This document shows positions 1-9,049 of a DNA stretch of 64,000 nt, in pieces. How positions within the stretch are numbered: position 1 is the first letter of the stretch; every line of letters starts with the position of its first letter. The notes beneath the pieces are model-generated. The model worked only from the letters and a program-made list of their open reading frames with translations. It had not been told where the DNA came from and made no database searches. This DNA comes from RZYX01 sp036654375. GTDB taxonomy: Bacteria; Bacillota; Clostridia; Oscillospirales; Acutalibacteraceae. The translations under genes were made by a program, and so were the position numbers. The DNA lies in the NCBI GenBank assembly GCA_036654375.1, contig JAVVSD010000008.1:17557-81556 (forward strand), in the 5' to 3' direction.

Positions 1-935
1 TCAAGGAACAAAACGCCATTGTGCGAAAGAGAGATTTCTCCGGGTTTAGGAATTGCACCACCGCCAGAAAGACCGGCAGGAGAAACAGTGTGATGCGGTG
101 AGCGAAAAGGTCGTTGCGTTATAAGGGAAACATCGCCTTTTAATGCACCGGCAACGGAGTAAATTTCAGTTGTTTCAATGGATTCTTCAAAGCTCATCTC
201 GGGCATTATTGATGGCAACCGCTTTGCAAGCATACTTTTGCCAGAGCCTGGTGGACCAATCATCATAACATTATGTCCTCCGGCAGCTGCAACCTCAAGT
301 GCGCGTTTTGCTTCAAATTGACCTTTGACTTCGCAAAAATCTGGCAGAACAGCTGTGTCATCAAGCGTTTCAAAGTTTTCGGCAACGCAGGCGGTCAAAG
401 GCTCTGTGCCATCAAGATGTGCAAGCAACTCTTTAATGTTGTGAACGGGAAAAACATTTATTCCATCAACAACACAGGCTTCTGCTGAATTACCAAAAGG
501 AATAAAAACATTTGCAATTCCAAAGTTTTTAGCCCTTATAACCATAGGAAGAACACCATTTATTTGCCGTATATCTCCACCAAGTGAAACTTCTCCAAGA
601 AATGCACAGCCATCAGTCTGGCATCTTAGCTGGCCAGATGAAAGGAGTAGGGCAACAAAAATAGGAAGGTCATAGATAGGTCCTTCTTTTTTAAAATCCG
701 CGGGTGCAAGGTTAACGGTAATACGGCTGACGGGAAACTCAAGACCACAATTTTTGATGGCAGAACGAACACGCTCTCGTGACTCACCAACAGAGGAGTC
801 AGGAAGACCAACCAAATCAAAACGAGGAAGTCCGGACGATAAATCCGCTTCGACCTCAACCATATAGGCATTCATGCCAAAAAGTCCCATGCTGTAAACT
901 TTAGAAACCAAATCAACTGCACCTCTTTCTAACAT
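1..935 (-). CDS. YifB/ComM-family Mg-chelatase-like AAA+ ATPase, 3' part missing
   Basis: The reading frame opens at an ATG (933-935) and runs without a stop off the left edge, so only about 311 N-terminal residues are present. The start region reads MLERGAVDLVSKVYSMGLFG, then come the family's LVGLPDSSVGESRERVRSAIKN block and an N-terminal ChlI-like fold. A Walker A (GPPGSGKSMLAKRLPS) lies near residue 230, followed by RPFRSPHHT, and the fragment stops in the Walker B (GVLFLDE). These are hallmarks of the YifB/ComM family, hexameric helicase-like ATPases; in naturally competent bacteria ComM assists branch migration during transformation. The role in Clostridia is uncertain. A complete protein would be about 500 residues. 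It points away from the phosphohexomutase gene on the other strand. Confidence 0.9.
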   Translation of the reverse strand, partial: MLERGAVDLVSKVYSMGLFGMNAYMVEVEADLSSGLPRFDLVGLPDSSVGESRERVRSAIKNCGLEFPVSRITVNLAPADFKKEGPIYDLPIFVALLLSSGQLRCQTDGCAFLGEVSLGGDIRQINGVLPMVIRAKNFGIANVFIPFGNSAEACVVDGINVFPVHNIKELLAHLDGTEPLTACVAENFETLDDTAVLPDFCEVKGQFEAKRALEVAAAGGHNVMMIGPPGSGKSMLAKRLPSIMPEMSFEESIETTEIYSVAGALKGDVSLITQRPFRSPHHTVSPAGLSGGGAIPKPGEISLSHNGVLFL

Positions 936-1111
936 GGAATTATACACTATTTAGATGTGACAGACAAGTATCGCAGATGATAATCAGTTAATTATTATGT
1001 GTTTGACAAAATATATTCATAGCAGTATTATATTTATAATTATTTTTGGAATAGTTAAACAAATGATAAAAGAATATATTGAATCCAAAAACAAACAACA
1101 TGGAGGCAATT

Positions 1112-2833
1112 ATGCAAAATATAAATGAACTTTACAAGCTGTGGAGAGAAAAATGCACAGGGGATAAAGCCCTTGTTGAAGAGCTTGAAAAAATAGATGG
1201 TAAAGAGGAAGAAATTCTTGACCGTTTTTACAAAAGCCTTGAATTTGGCACAGCCGGCTTGCGTGGAATCCTTGGAGCAGGCACGAACAGAATGAATATC
1301 TATACAGTTGGTCAGGCAACACAGGGACTTTGCGACTTTTTAAATGCAACCTACAAAAATCCAAGCGTTGCAATAGCATATGATTCGCGAAATAACTCCG
1401 AGCTTTTTGCAAAGCACGCGGCTGGAGTTTTTGCAGCGAATGGAATAAAGGCACACTTTTTCACAACTCTTGTTCCAACCCCAATGCTTTCTTTTGCAGT
1501 GCGCAAACTCAACTGCCAGTCAGGAATAATAATTACAGCAAGCCACAATCCGGCTGCTTATAATGGCTATAAATGTTATGACCCTGAAGGATATCAGATG
1601 ACAGATGCAGCCGCCAAAAAGACCTATGGGTACATTCAAAAGGTTGATATGTTTGAGGGCGTTAAGCATATGTGCTTTGAAGATGCGCTTGCAAATGGTC
1701 AGGCAGACCTTGTAAAGGCGGAACTTATCGAAGAATATTATCAACTCGTTCAGAGCAAAAATATCAATCCTGAGGAGTGTAAAAAAGCAGGACTCAAGGT
1801 TATATACACTCCACTTAATGGAGCGGGCAATGTTCCTGTAAGAGAGATTCTTAAAAGAATTGGAATAGAAGATGTAACAGTTGTTGCAGAGCAGGAAATG
1901 CCAAATGGAGATTTCCCAACTTGTCCATATCCAAACCCGGAAATTAGGCAGGCTTTTGAGTGTGCCTTAAAGCACGCGCAGGGGCAAAATGCAGATTTAC
2001 TTTTGGCAACGGACCCGGATTGCGACAGAGTTGGCATTGCAGTGTTTGACGGCAAAGAATATCAGCTGATGAGCGGTAACGAAGTTGGAGCAATGTTTAC
2101 GGAATATGTTCTTTCACAGTATAAAGAGAAAAATAGAATGCCTAAAAACCCAGTTGTTGTGAAGTCAATTGTTACAACAAAGCTTGTTGAGGCAATTGCA
2201 GCAAAATATGGTGCCAAAACAAGCAATCTTATGACAGGCTTTAAATACATTGGAGAGCTTATTACAAATCTTGAAAAAGAGGGAAGAGCAAGCGACTTTG
2301 TTATTGGCATGGAGGAAAGCTATGGGTATCTTTTAGGTACACACGCAAGGGATAAGGATGCCGTTGTCGCATCAATGCTTGTTTGCGAAATGGCAGCATA
2401 TTATAAAACACAGGGCAAAACACTTATAGATGTGATGAACGATATATACGAAGAATATGGTATGTATCTTAATAAGGTTGACAATTTCGCTTTTGAGGGT
2501 GCATCAGGTATGCAGGCAATGTCTGGCATAATGAATAACCTCAGAACAAATGCACCATCAAGTATTGCAGGACTCGAAGTTCTTTGCGTTTCTGATTATA
2601 AAAGCGGTACAAAGACAGATACAAAAACAGGCGCAGTTTCAAAGATTGACTTACCAAGCTCAAATGTATTATCATATACATTACCAAATGGAAGTGAAGT
2701 TATTGTCAGACCTTCTGGCACAGAGCCAAAAATAAAGATTTATTTTACTTCCTGTGCAAAGACAAAAGAGCTTGCACAGGAGCTTTATGGCAAAATGGCT
2801 GAGGAAATGAAGCAATTTATGAAGGTAGATTGA
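1112..2833 (+). CDS. Phosphoglucomutase/phosphomannomutase (alpha-D-phosphohexomutase family)
   Basis: Interconverts hexose 1- and 6-phosphates through a phosphoserine enzyme in the cytoplasm, feeding UDP-glucose and envelope sugar synthesis. All four family motifs are visible: catalytic serine loop TASHNP (about residue 144), metal-binding DPDCDR (about 301), sugar-binding GMEESYGYL, and phosphate-binding RPSGTEPK (about 533). At 573 residues with an N-terminal extension it fits the PgcA/PGM2-like branch rather than short PMM/GlmM enzymes. An upstream in-frame TTG exists at 1079, but ATG 1112 has GGAGG at 1102-1106 and is preferred. The small membrane-protein gene follows 12 bases later. Substrate preference (glucose versus mannose) cannot be decided from sequence. 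Confidence 0.93.
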   Translation: MQNINELYKLWREKCTGDKALVEELEKIDGKEEEILDRFYKSLEFGTAGLRGILGAGTNRMNIYTVGQATQGLCDFLNATYKNPSVAIAYDSRNNSELFAKHAAGVFAANGIKAHFFTTLVPTPMLSFAVRKLNCQSGIIITASHNPAAYNGYKCYDPEGYQMTDAAAKKTYGYIQKVDMFEGVKHMCFEDALANGQADLVKAELIEEYYQLVQSKNINPEECKKAGLKVIYTPLNGAGNVPVREILKRIGIEDVTVVAEQEMPNGDFPTCPYPNPEIRQAFECALKHAQGQNADLLLATDPDCDRVGIAVFDGKEYQLMSGNEVGAMFTEYVLSQYKEKNRMPKNPVVVKSIVTTKLVEAIAAKYGAKTSNLMTGFKYIGELITNLEKEGRASDFVIGMEESYGYLLGTHARDKDAVVASMLVCEMAAYYKTQGKTLIDVMNDIYEEYGMYLNKVDNFAFEGASGMQAMSGIMNNLRTNAPSSIAGLEVLCVSDYKSGTKTDTKTGAVSKIDLPSSNVLSYTLPNGSEVIVRPSGTEPKIKIYFTSCAKTKELAQELYGKMAEEMKQFMKVD

Positions 2834-2845
2834 GAGGTTAAAGTT

Positions 2846-3088
2846 ATGTCTGGAAATAATGCAAAATGGTTCACAAGGGCAGTTGCTGTCTTTTTGGCAG
2901 TTATAATCCTTGGTGGAGTTGTGCTTGGCGCTTTGCAGTCTTTTGCAATGGGGCCAATGTATACTACTCTTTCAATTGTAAACACAGGACAGTCAAACAC
3001 AAACTATTGGATTATTATTGCCGCAGTTGTTGCAATTGTGGTATTAGTAGGTGCAATTGTCTTGCCAAAGTTGCTAAAAAAGAAATAA
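2846..3088 (+). CDS. Small hypothetical membrane protein (80 aa)
   Basis: An 80-residue protein with two predicted membrane segments (about residues 10-33 and 53-74), a polar SNTNY stretch between them and a basic LLKKK C-terminus, so both ends are probably cytoplasmic. GAGGTT at 2834-2839 precedes the ATG. It follows the phosphohexomutase gene by 12 bases and is probably co-transcribed. I recognise no family or function. Strong membrane composition, the ribosome binding site and the close spacing argue that it is a real gene. Confidence 0.7.
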   Translation: MSGNNAKWFTRAVAVFLAVIILGGVVLGALQSFAMGPMYTTLSIVNTGQSNTNYWIIIAAVVAIVVLVGAIVLPKLLKKK

Positions 3089-3201
3089 AATCAATTAAAA
3101 AATGGGGATAAACAAAGGATTATTCATATTTTTAGGCGTTTACTGGTGGTAATCATTAAAAATTAGCTCATTAATTTGTAAAAATTTACAAGTAAAATTG
3201 A

Positions 3202-3230
3202 TTGACAAAAGTTATTATCTATATTATGAT
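3202..3230 (+). promoter_or_regulatory. SigA-type promoter upstream of the sigma factor gene
   Basis: TTGACA (3202-3207), a 17-base spacer and TATGAT (3225-3230). It lies in the 326-base gap 3089-3414, which otherwise holds only AT-rich DNA with no clear terminator or ORF. The leader to the sigma gene would be about 180 bases. Confidence 0.75.
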
Positions 3231-3414
3231 AAATCCTGCATAAACCAATAAAAGAATATTTACCGTTTTTTACCGTATAAAATTAATTAATATATTATTA
3301 TCCGTAGAGATACATATGTTAAACCAATAATTTAGAGTGGAATGTACATAGAATAATCAGACCTTTCGTGCGTGTGTTTTTATAACGCATATGAACATCT
3401 GGGGGGCAAATACC

Positions 3415-3993
3415 TTGGCTGACGCTTTATTCAGTAACCGTAATTTAACTGATGAGCAGTTAGTTCGCCTTGCACAGGGCGGAGATGATGGGGCAATAAA
3501 GGTGCTGGTATCACGGTATGCAATCCTTGTCACAAAGAAGGCATCTCGTTATTCGTGCAATACCATTTTAACCGAGGATTTATCCCAAGAAGGGATGTTT
3601 GGATTACTTTCCGCAGTTTACAGTTTTAACCAGAATTCGGAAACCCTGTTTAAAACCTATGCGGACAAGTGTATATCAAACTGTATGCTGTCTGCGGTAA
3701 AGGCATATTCAAGGAAGAAGCATCTTCCGCTTAATTCATTTATCTCACTCGACAGTGACAAGCTTGAGCTTGCAGAGTCGACAAATCCAGAGGATATTAT
3801 TATTGCAAGTGATGAAGTTTCCAGGATGATGGGAACCATCGAAAAGCGGCTCTCACCGTTTGAGAGGAGCATTGTAATTCTCTATCTATCTGGCAAAAGC
3901 TATTCAGAAATAGCGAGTGAACTCCAAATTTCGCAAAAGTCAGTTGACAATGCAATGCAAAGAGTTCACAAAAAACTAAAGGCGAAAGCCTGA
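3415..3993 (+). CDS. RNA polymerase sigma-70 family factor, SigH-like
   Basis: A 192-residue sigma factor with region 2 (LTEDLSQEGMFGLLSAVYSFNQ) and region 4 helix-turn-helix (FERSIVILYLSGKSYSEIASELQISQKSVDNAMQRV). Length and the QISQKSVDNA recognition helix resemble SigH/SigF-sized factors (stationary-phase or sporulation type) rather than short ECF factors. An ATG exists at 3391 without a ribosome binding site; GGGGGG at 3401-3406, eight bases before TTG 3415, makes the TTG the better start. It has its own strong promoter. Which regulon it serves cannot be said from this window; no anti-sigma gene is adjacent. Confidence 0.85.
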   Translation: MADALFSNRNLTDEQLVRLAQGGDDGAIKVLVSRYAILVTKKASRYSCNTILTEDLSQEGMFGLLSAVYSFNQNSETLFKTYADKCISNCMLSAVKAYSRKKHLPLNSFISLDSDKLELAESTNPEDIIIASDEVSRMMGTIEKRLSPFERSIVILYLSGKSYSEIASELQISQKSVDNAMQRVHKKLKAKA

Positions 3994-4101
3994 TTATCTT
4001 GGTCAAGGCAGTGTGTTGCACTGTTTTATGTCCGTAATGTCTTTAAAAGGCAGTGCTTCCGCACAAGGGCAGAAATATTTTTATCAAGCGAGGTTAACAA
4101 C

Positions 4102-4380
4102 ATGTACGAAGACAAGACACTCATTTGTAAAGAATGCGGCGAAGAATTTATCTTTACTGCAGGAGAACAGGAATTTTACGCAGAAAAAGGTTTTGAGAAT
4201 GAGCCTCAGCGCTGCAAAACTTGCCGTGATACACGCAAGAACGCAGCAAAGGCAGAGCGTGAAATGTTCGAAGCTGTATGTGCATCATGTGGACAGACAG
4301 CAAAAGTTCCTTTTAGACCACGCGAAGATCGCCCTGTATATTGCAGTGAGTGCTTTGCAAAGATGAAGGAAGAAGCATAA
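4102..4380 (+). CDS. Zinc-ribbon protein (92 aa)
   Basis: A 92-residue protein with two pairs of CxxC zinc ligands near each end: CKEC (about residues 10-13) with CKTC (38-41), and CASC (61-64) with CSEC (78-81). The first half matches the 'probable zinc-ribbon' domain common in Firmicutes (ECGEEFIFTAGEQEFYAEKGF), the second the CxxC...CxxC partner domain. Such proteins are small, conserved and of unknown function, presumably nucleic-acid or protein binding. GAGGT at 4090-4094 supports ATG 4102. A frame-shifted 117-codon ORF overlapping it (4013-4366) is a shadow. A terminator follows. Confidence 0.85.
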   Translation: MYEDKTLICKECGEEFIFTAGEQEFYAEKGFENEPQRCKTCRDTRKNAAKAEREMFEAVCASCGQTAKVPFRPREDRPVYCSECFAKMKEEA

Positions 4381-4418
4381 TTTTTTCTAACTCTTACATT
4401 ACTAAATTATGCGAATTT

Positions 4419-4446
4419 GGAGTTGCCTTTTGGCAACTCCTTTTTG
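4419..4446 (+). terminator. Intrinsic terminator after the zinc-ribbon gene
   Basis: Perfect 9-bp stem GGAGTTGCC (4419-4427)/GGCAACTCC (4432-4440) with a TTTT loop, followed by TTTTTGTTT. Confidence 0.9.
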
Positions 4447-4535
4447 TTTGTAATACAAAAAAGTAATAGCACAAATTAGAAATGAATAAAATTCACTTTT
4501 TCTATGATACAGACAAAAAACAAGCAGTTAGAAGA

Positions 4536-4579
4536 TAGCCTTTCAATAATGTTAAGTTGAAAATTATGAAGAAAGGCTA
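4536..4579. repeat. Perfect 9-bp inverted repeat in a gene-free gap
   Basis: TAGCCTTTC (4536-4544) and GAAAGGCTA (4571-4579) are exact reverse complements separated by 26 bases that contain a weaker AATAAT/ATTAT pair. The surrounding gap 4381-4810 (430 bases) holds otherwise only the terminator at its left end and the nadE promoter at its right end. No T-run follows, so it is not an obvious terminator. Confidence 0.4.
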
Positions 4580-4734
4580 AAGCAATAAAACACTACCTAT
4601 AAAATTGGTTTAATAATGGTTGCTAATTGAAACATTTTGCAGTGCGTTTTTATTTTAAGGTGTCTAATGTATGGAAAGTTCAAAATCGTAAACACTGTAA
4701 TTAAATGTTTCTATACTCAGCAAAATTAAATTAA

Positions 4735-4763
4735 TTGAAAATGTATAGTGGTTGTTATATAAT
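4735..4763 (+). promoter_or_regulatory. SigA-type promoter for nadE
   Basis: TTGAAA (4735-4740), 17-base spacer, TATAAT (4758-4763), about 45 bases before the nadE start. Confidence 0.8.
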
Positions 4764-4810
4764 GGAAATGTTTAAGGTTAAATTATAAAACTTTATGTGA
4801 GGTTTTTAAT

Positions 4811-6739
4811 ATGGAAATGGGTTTTGTTAAGGTTGCGTCACTTAGTCCCGAAACTTTTGTCGCAAACCCGGAAAAGAATATGCAGTCTGCACTGTCAGAG
4901 ATTCTTTTAGCGGCAAAAAAAAATGCACAGGTAATTGCGTTGCCCGAGCTGTTTTTATCGGGATACACCTGTGCTGATTTATTTTCTCAAGAGTTGCTGA
5001 TTGATGCCTGCAAGAAAGCACTTAAAAACATACTTGCACAGACAAAGTTATTGTCAGCTATAATAATAATCGGAATGCCACTTAAGTTGGACAATCGTCT
5101 TTATAATGTCGCGGCAGTCATGCAAAAGGGAAAGCTGTTGGGATTTGTGCCAAAGACATATATTCCATCTTATAACGAGTTTTATGAAAAGCGTTGGTTT
5201 TGCTCTGGCAAGGATGCAGGAGTTGACAGCATAAAGTTTGGGAATGAGATTGTGCCTTTTGGCAAGATTTTGTTTAAAATGAGCGATACAGTAACAATGG
5301 GAGTAGAGATATGTGAGGACCTTTGGACACCTGTTTCACCAAGCTCTTTAATGGCATTGGAAGGTGCAAATATAATTGTTAATATTTCTGCAAGTGATGA
5401 GCTTGTTACAAAGCATGAATACAGAAAAGACCTTATAGCCATTCAGAGTGCAAGGGGATTTTGTGCCTATGTTTATTCGAGCGCAGGAACAGGTGAGTCA
5501 ACAACAGACCTTGTTTTTTCAGGGGCATGTATCATTGCCGAAAATGGAAATATAGTTGCAGAAAGTGAACGATTCAAGTTGGGGTCAAACAGTGCTTTTG
5601 CCTGCATTGATATTCAAAAGCTGAATTCAGAACGAGTTAAAACAAACACATTTGCAGATAATGCAATCGACTGCTTGAACGCATTTGGAAAATCAAGGAT
5701 AATCGAGTGTGAAATAGAAGAACTTGCGTTAAAAGATACAGATAAAAAGATAAATCCATATCCCTTTGTTCCACAGGACAGCAGGGAGAGGAACGAGCGG
5801 TGCAAAGAAATTCTTGAAATCCAGTCAGCTGGTCTTATCAAGAGAATGAGGCATACAGGGCTTAAAAAAGCGATAATTGGCATTTCTGGAGGGCTTGATT
5901 CAACTCTTGCGTTGCTTGTAACAGCAAGGGCAATGGAAAAGATAGAGCTTCCAATGCAAAACATAATTTGCATCACAATGCCGGGCTTTGGAACAACCGA
6001 CACAACCTATACAAATGCTCTTGAACTTGTATCTTCAATGGGCGCAAGCCTTAAGGAAATCGACATCAAGCCTGCTTGCATTCAGCACATGAAGGACATA
6101 GGGCATGACATAAATGTGCATGATGTCACCTATGAAAATACGCAGGCAAGAGAGAGAACACAAATTCTTATGGACTACGCAAACAAGGAAGGCGCTTTGC
6201 TTGTGGGAACAGGTGATTTAAGTGAGCTTGCAATGGGCTGGTGCACATATAACGGCGACCATATGAGTATGTATGGGGTTAATGCAGGAGTTCCCAAAAC
6301 ACTCGTTCGTCATCTTGTAAAGAATGTTGCAGACAATTCAGATAATAAAACATCAAGCGTTCTTTTAAGAGTGCTTGATACTCCAGTTAGTCCAGAACTT
6401 CTTCCTCCTGATGAAAATGGAAAAATTCAACAGAAGACAGAAGAGCATATAGGTCCTTATGAGTTACATGACTTTTTCCTTTATCATTTTATGCGTTTTG
6501 GAACAACTCCAGAAAAGCTTAAGTTTATTGCTAAGCTTGCGTTTGAAGAGAAGTATTCAAAAGAAGAGATTGACAAGTGGCTGGAACTGTTTGTAAAGAG
6601 GTTTTTCCAAAGTCAGTTTAAGCGTTCTTGCTTGCCAGACGGCCCAAAGGTTGGCTCGGTAAGCCTTTCTCCGAGAGGCGATTGGAGAATGCCGTCTGAC
6701 GCAGATGCCCAAATATTTATCCAGAGTGCAAAGAGTTAA
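4811..6739 (+). CDS. nadE: Glutamine-dependent NAD(+) synthetase
   Basis: Makes NAD+ from deamido-NAD using ATP and glutamine-derived ammonia, the last step of NAD synthesis. The N-terminal half is a nitrilase-type glutaminase with its Glu-Lys-Cys triad: ALPELFLSGYTC, VPKTYIPSYNEFYEKRWF and VEICEDLW (Cys about 168). The C-terminal half is the synthetase with PP-loop ISGGLDST (from about 358) and the GTGDLSELAMGWCTYNGDH block. At 642 residues it is the normal length for the bifunctional clostridial/mycobacterial form, so no separate glutaminase is needed. TGAGGT (4798-4803) supports ATG 4811. It probably shares a transcript with the small gene at 6783. Confidence 0.96.
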   Translation: MEMGFVKVASLSPETFVANPEKNMQSALSEILLAAKKNAQVIALPELFLSGYTCADLFSQELLIDACKKALKNILAQTKLLSAIIIIGMPLKLDNRLYNVAAVMQKGKLLGFVPKTYIPSYNEFYEKRWFCSGKDAGVDSIKFGNEIVPFGKILFKMSDTVTMGVEICEDLWTPVSPSSLMALEGANIIVNISASDELVTKHEYRKDLIAIQSARGFCAYVYSSAGTGESTTDLVFSGACIIAENGNIVAESERFKLGSNSAFACIDIQKLNSERVKTNTFADNAIDCLNAFGKSRIIECEIEELALKDTDKKINPYPFVPQDSRERNERCKEILEIQSAGLIKRMRHTGLKKAIIGISGGLDSTLALLVTARAMEKIELPMQNIICITMPGFGTTDTTYTNALELVSSMGASLKEIDIKPACIQHMKDIGHDINVHDVTYENTQARERTQILMDYANKEGALLVGTGDLSELAMGWCTYNGDHMSMYGVNAGVPKTLVRHLVKNVADNSDNKTSSVLLRVLDTPVSPELLPPDENGKIQQKTEEHIGPYELHDFFLYHFMRFGTTPEKLKFIAKLAFEEKYSKEEIDKWLELFVKRFFQSQFKRSCLPDGPKVGSVSLSPRGDWRMPSDADAQIFIQSAKS

Positions 6740-6782
6740 TTCAATTCAAATAAAATTCATTTAAGTATTGGAGGCAACAGAA

Positions 6783-7097
6783 ATGATAGGCATAGGGAAA
6801 TGGCAATTCAATGTTAATACGATGTTTTTAAAAGGCAGTGCGGCGATAGAAATAATTGATAACAATGGTAAATATGAATTTAATGCAGAAATCCCAGGGG
6901 TTAAAGACACAACAAACTACTTTATAAATAACATAAAAGAAAATGGAAATACATTAACTGTAAATGGTGGCTCAGATCTTCTCCCGGGGAAAGAGATTAC
7001 GGTGGTTGCAACCTTTGAAGATGGAGTTTGCAATGGATATATTGAAGTCCCGTTTTTGGGCAAAATTCCAATAAAGAATGGCCAAAAAATAGGGTGA
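6783..7097 (+). CDS. Conserved-looking hypothetical protein (104 aa)
   Basis: A 104-residue soluble protein rich in beta-strand-like alternation (NGKYEFNAEIPGV, TLTVNGGSDLLPGKEITVVATFEDG), with no signal peptide, membrane segment or cysteine cluster. An in-frame TTG exists at 6768, but GGAGG at 6770-6774 directs translation to ATG 6783. It follows nadE by 43 bases and ends before a strong terminator. I do not recognise the family; a small beta-barrel or lipocalin-like fold is possible but unproven. Confidence 0.65.
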   Translation: MIGIGKWQFNVNTMFLKGSAAIEIIDNNGKYEFNAEIPGVKDTTNYFINNIKENGNTLTVNGGSDLLPGKEITVVATFEDGVCNGYIEVPFLGKIPIKNGQKIG

Positions 7098-7125
7098 GAA
7101 AATTCTAATTAAAAAGTGCTAAAAC

Positions 7126-7156
7126 AAAAGCGGAGCGTCAAGACGCCCCGCTTTTG
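7126..7156 (+). terminator. Intrinsic terminator after the nadE transcript
   Basis: AAAAGCGG pairs with CCGCTTTT across one mismatch, and GCGTC pairs with GACGC inside. The T-rich end is TTTTGTG. The gap 7098-7372 beyond it holds a possible TATAAT (7245-7250) for the next gene, with no good -35. Confidence 0.8.
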
Positions 7157-7372
7157 TGCATATCTACTAAAAAAAATGAACAAAGTTATGCCTAAAGAGG
7201 TTAAGTTTTTAAATTTATTCATAGAAAAACTAACTTTATTATGTTATAATAGAAATGAAAACAAGTAATGAATAGTTGTTACTTAAAATTAAATAATTGA
7301 TTTTAGTAAAACCAAAAGGTTTTGCTGATTTTTGTACTATGTTTCAAAAGTTGATATAAAAGAGGTGATATC

Positions 7373-8968
7373 GTGGACGATGTGCTTGGAGAAATTAAAA
7401 ATGGGATTTACCAAATCAGGAATATAAGTAAAATGGGTAAATCACCTTCAAACTCGGCAGAATATAAAGCATTTATGTATGCTGAAGAAGCAAGAACGCG
7501 AGCAAATCTTAAAAGATTAGTTCCGGCAATAGTTTTAGTTCTCCTTATTTCTACATATTTATTTATATACCAAATGACTTTGCAAAGATCATACAATATG
7601 GTGTTTTGGGTTGAAGTATCACTTTTTTCTATAATTTTAGCTTTAGCCTTGATATATTCATTCTTAGTTGTAAAACTAATGAACAAATCGCAAGTTAATA
7701 TATGTGCTGGGAAATGGACATATATGTCCTTTTGGGTAATTGCAGCAGTATTTGTTTTTGTCATTTCATTGCTAATATACCTAAAAAATGGACATTTTAA
7801 AACATGGTATGCATTTTTTGCACTTGCGGCAGTTGCTCCAATTTTTGACAAATTCGAAACATTTTTTATTGTTATTCTTTCAGAAATATTAGCTATGACA
7901 CTTGCAATCACAATGGGTGTGCCGGTTATCATATTTTTAATATCTTCAATTCCGATAGCAGCAATTATTACAATTGTTTTCCAAACTGCTTATATTTCAA
8001 GAATGAGAGTTCTCTTAACGCAAAGTAAAATAGAGCAAAGAGGGTATATGGTTCAAAGGCGAATGGAAAGCATTTTCGATGACCTTTTTGATGAGGTATA
8101 CGAGATTGACCTAAACAAAAACTACTTTACGCTTGTTCACAGCAAAGGTACCTTTCGTGCTTCATATATGAAAGACAGCTATCAAAAAAGTGTTGACTAT
8201 ATATCGAACACACTTATTCATCCCGACGACCAAGAGCAGTATGCAAACAGATTCTCTATTGACAACATTAAATCAGAATTTAGAGAGGGTAAAAAACAAA
8301 TTTATCATGAGGCAAGAAGGCTTACCTCAACTGGTGATTATAAGTGGGTTTCAACCTTAATGATAAGGGAATACACAGAAAACAATGAAGAATTCAGGCT
8401 TATGCAGCTTATTCAGGATATTGACAATCGAAAGACAAGCGAGGTTAAGCTTAAAACAGAGGCACAAACAGACCCACTTACACAACTATATAATAAAATG
8501 ACAACAAAAACGCTTATAGAGGAGTATATATGTGGAGAAGGGGCAGAGGGATTGCACGCCTTTATTATCATAGATATGGACGAGTTTAAAGCTATCAATG
8601 ATACACATGGGCATTTCGTTGGTGACAATGTTCTTGAAGAGCTGTCAAAAGAGCTTAAGGGATATTTCCGAGAAAGTGATATCTTGGGACGAATTGGCGG
8701 AGATGAATTTGTCGCATTTATAAAAAACATTCAATCTGTTGCATTGGTTTGTGACAAGGTTCAGCGTTTATCGGCATCACTTAAAAAATATGGAATTGAG
8801 CATGGATATGCACATAAGCTTTCCACAAGTATGGGAATTGCAGTTTTCAATAAAGATGGTAAAACTTATGACGAACTTTATAAAAACGCAGATAAGGCAC
8901 TGTATGAGGCGAAGAGAAACGGCAAAGACCAATACAAGTTTTCAATTCGCAGCTATGATGAGAATTAA
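7373..8968 (+). CDS. Membrane PAS-GGDEF diguanylate cyclase
   Basis: Predicted to make the second messenger c-di-GMP from two GTP. Domain order in 531 residues: cytoplasmic N-terminus, about five or six membrane segments (residues 43-210), a PAS-like domain (about 225-355, with HPDDQEQY and the YKWVSTLMIREY strand), then GGDEF (about 365-525). The active-site GGDEF (442-446) is intact, and RESD five residues before it is an RxxD inhibitory I-site, so product feedback is expected. GTG 7373 has AGAGGTG at 7361-7367. No EAL domain is present. It is monocistronic, flanked by terminators. What the membrane part senses is unknown. Confidence 0.9.
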   Translation: MDDVLGEIKNGIYQIRNISKMGKSPSNSAEYKAFMYAEEARTRANLKRLVPAIVLVLLISTYLFIYQMTLQRSYNMVFWVEVSLFSIILALALIYSFLVVKLMNKSQVNICAGKWTYMSFWVIAAVFVFVISLLIYLKNGHFKTWYAFFALAAVAPIFDKFETFFIVILSEILAMTLAITMGVPVIIFLISSIPIAAIITIVFQTAYISRMRVLLTQSKIEQRGYMVQRRMESIFDDLFDEVYEIDLNKNYFTLVHSKGTFRASYMKDSYQKSVDYISNTLIHPDDQEQYANRFSIDNIKSEFREGKKQIYHEARRLTSTGDYKWVSTLMIREYTENNEEFRLMQLIQDIDNRKTSEVKLKTEAQTDPLTQLYNKMTTKTLIEEYICGEGAEGLHAFIIIDMDEFKAINDTHGHFVGDNVLEELSKELKGYFRESDILGRIGGDEFVAFIKNIQSVALVCDKVQRLSASLKKYGIEHGYAHKLSTSMGIAVFNKDGKTYDELYKNADKALYEAKRNGKDQYKFSIRSYDEN

Positions 8969-9002
8969 AGTCATTGGCTTTTTGCAGTTACTTTTTAGTC
9001 AA

Positions 9003-9037
9003 AAAACAGCCACTCATTAAAAATGAGTGGCTGTTTT
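9003..9037. terminator. Bidirectional terminator between the GGDEF gene and malQ
   Basis: Perfect 15-bp stem AAAACAGCCACTCAT (9003-9017)/ATGAGTGGCTGTTTT (9023-9037) with a TAAAA loop. T-runs on both strands serve the converging genes. Confidence 0.9.
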
Positions 9038-9049
9038 ACAATAATCTTA

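Noticed and set aside
4013..4366. 117-codon plus-strand frame overlapping the zinc-ribbon gene
   Set aside because: It lacks a ribosome binding site, reads as arbitrary sequence, and the alternative frame at 4102 has ordered CxxC pairs and a good start.
7098..7372. Possible c-di-GMP riboswitch before the PAS-GGDEF gene
   Set aside because: Nothing beyond a terminator and a weak TATAAT is visible; no GEMM-type paired motifs.
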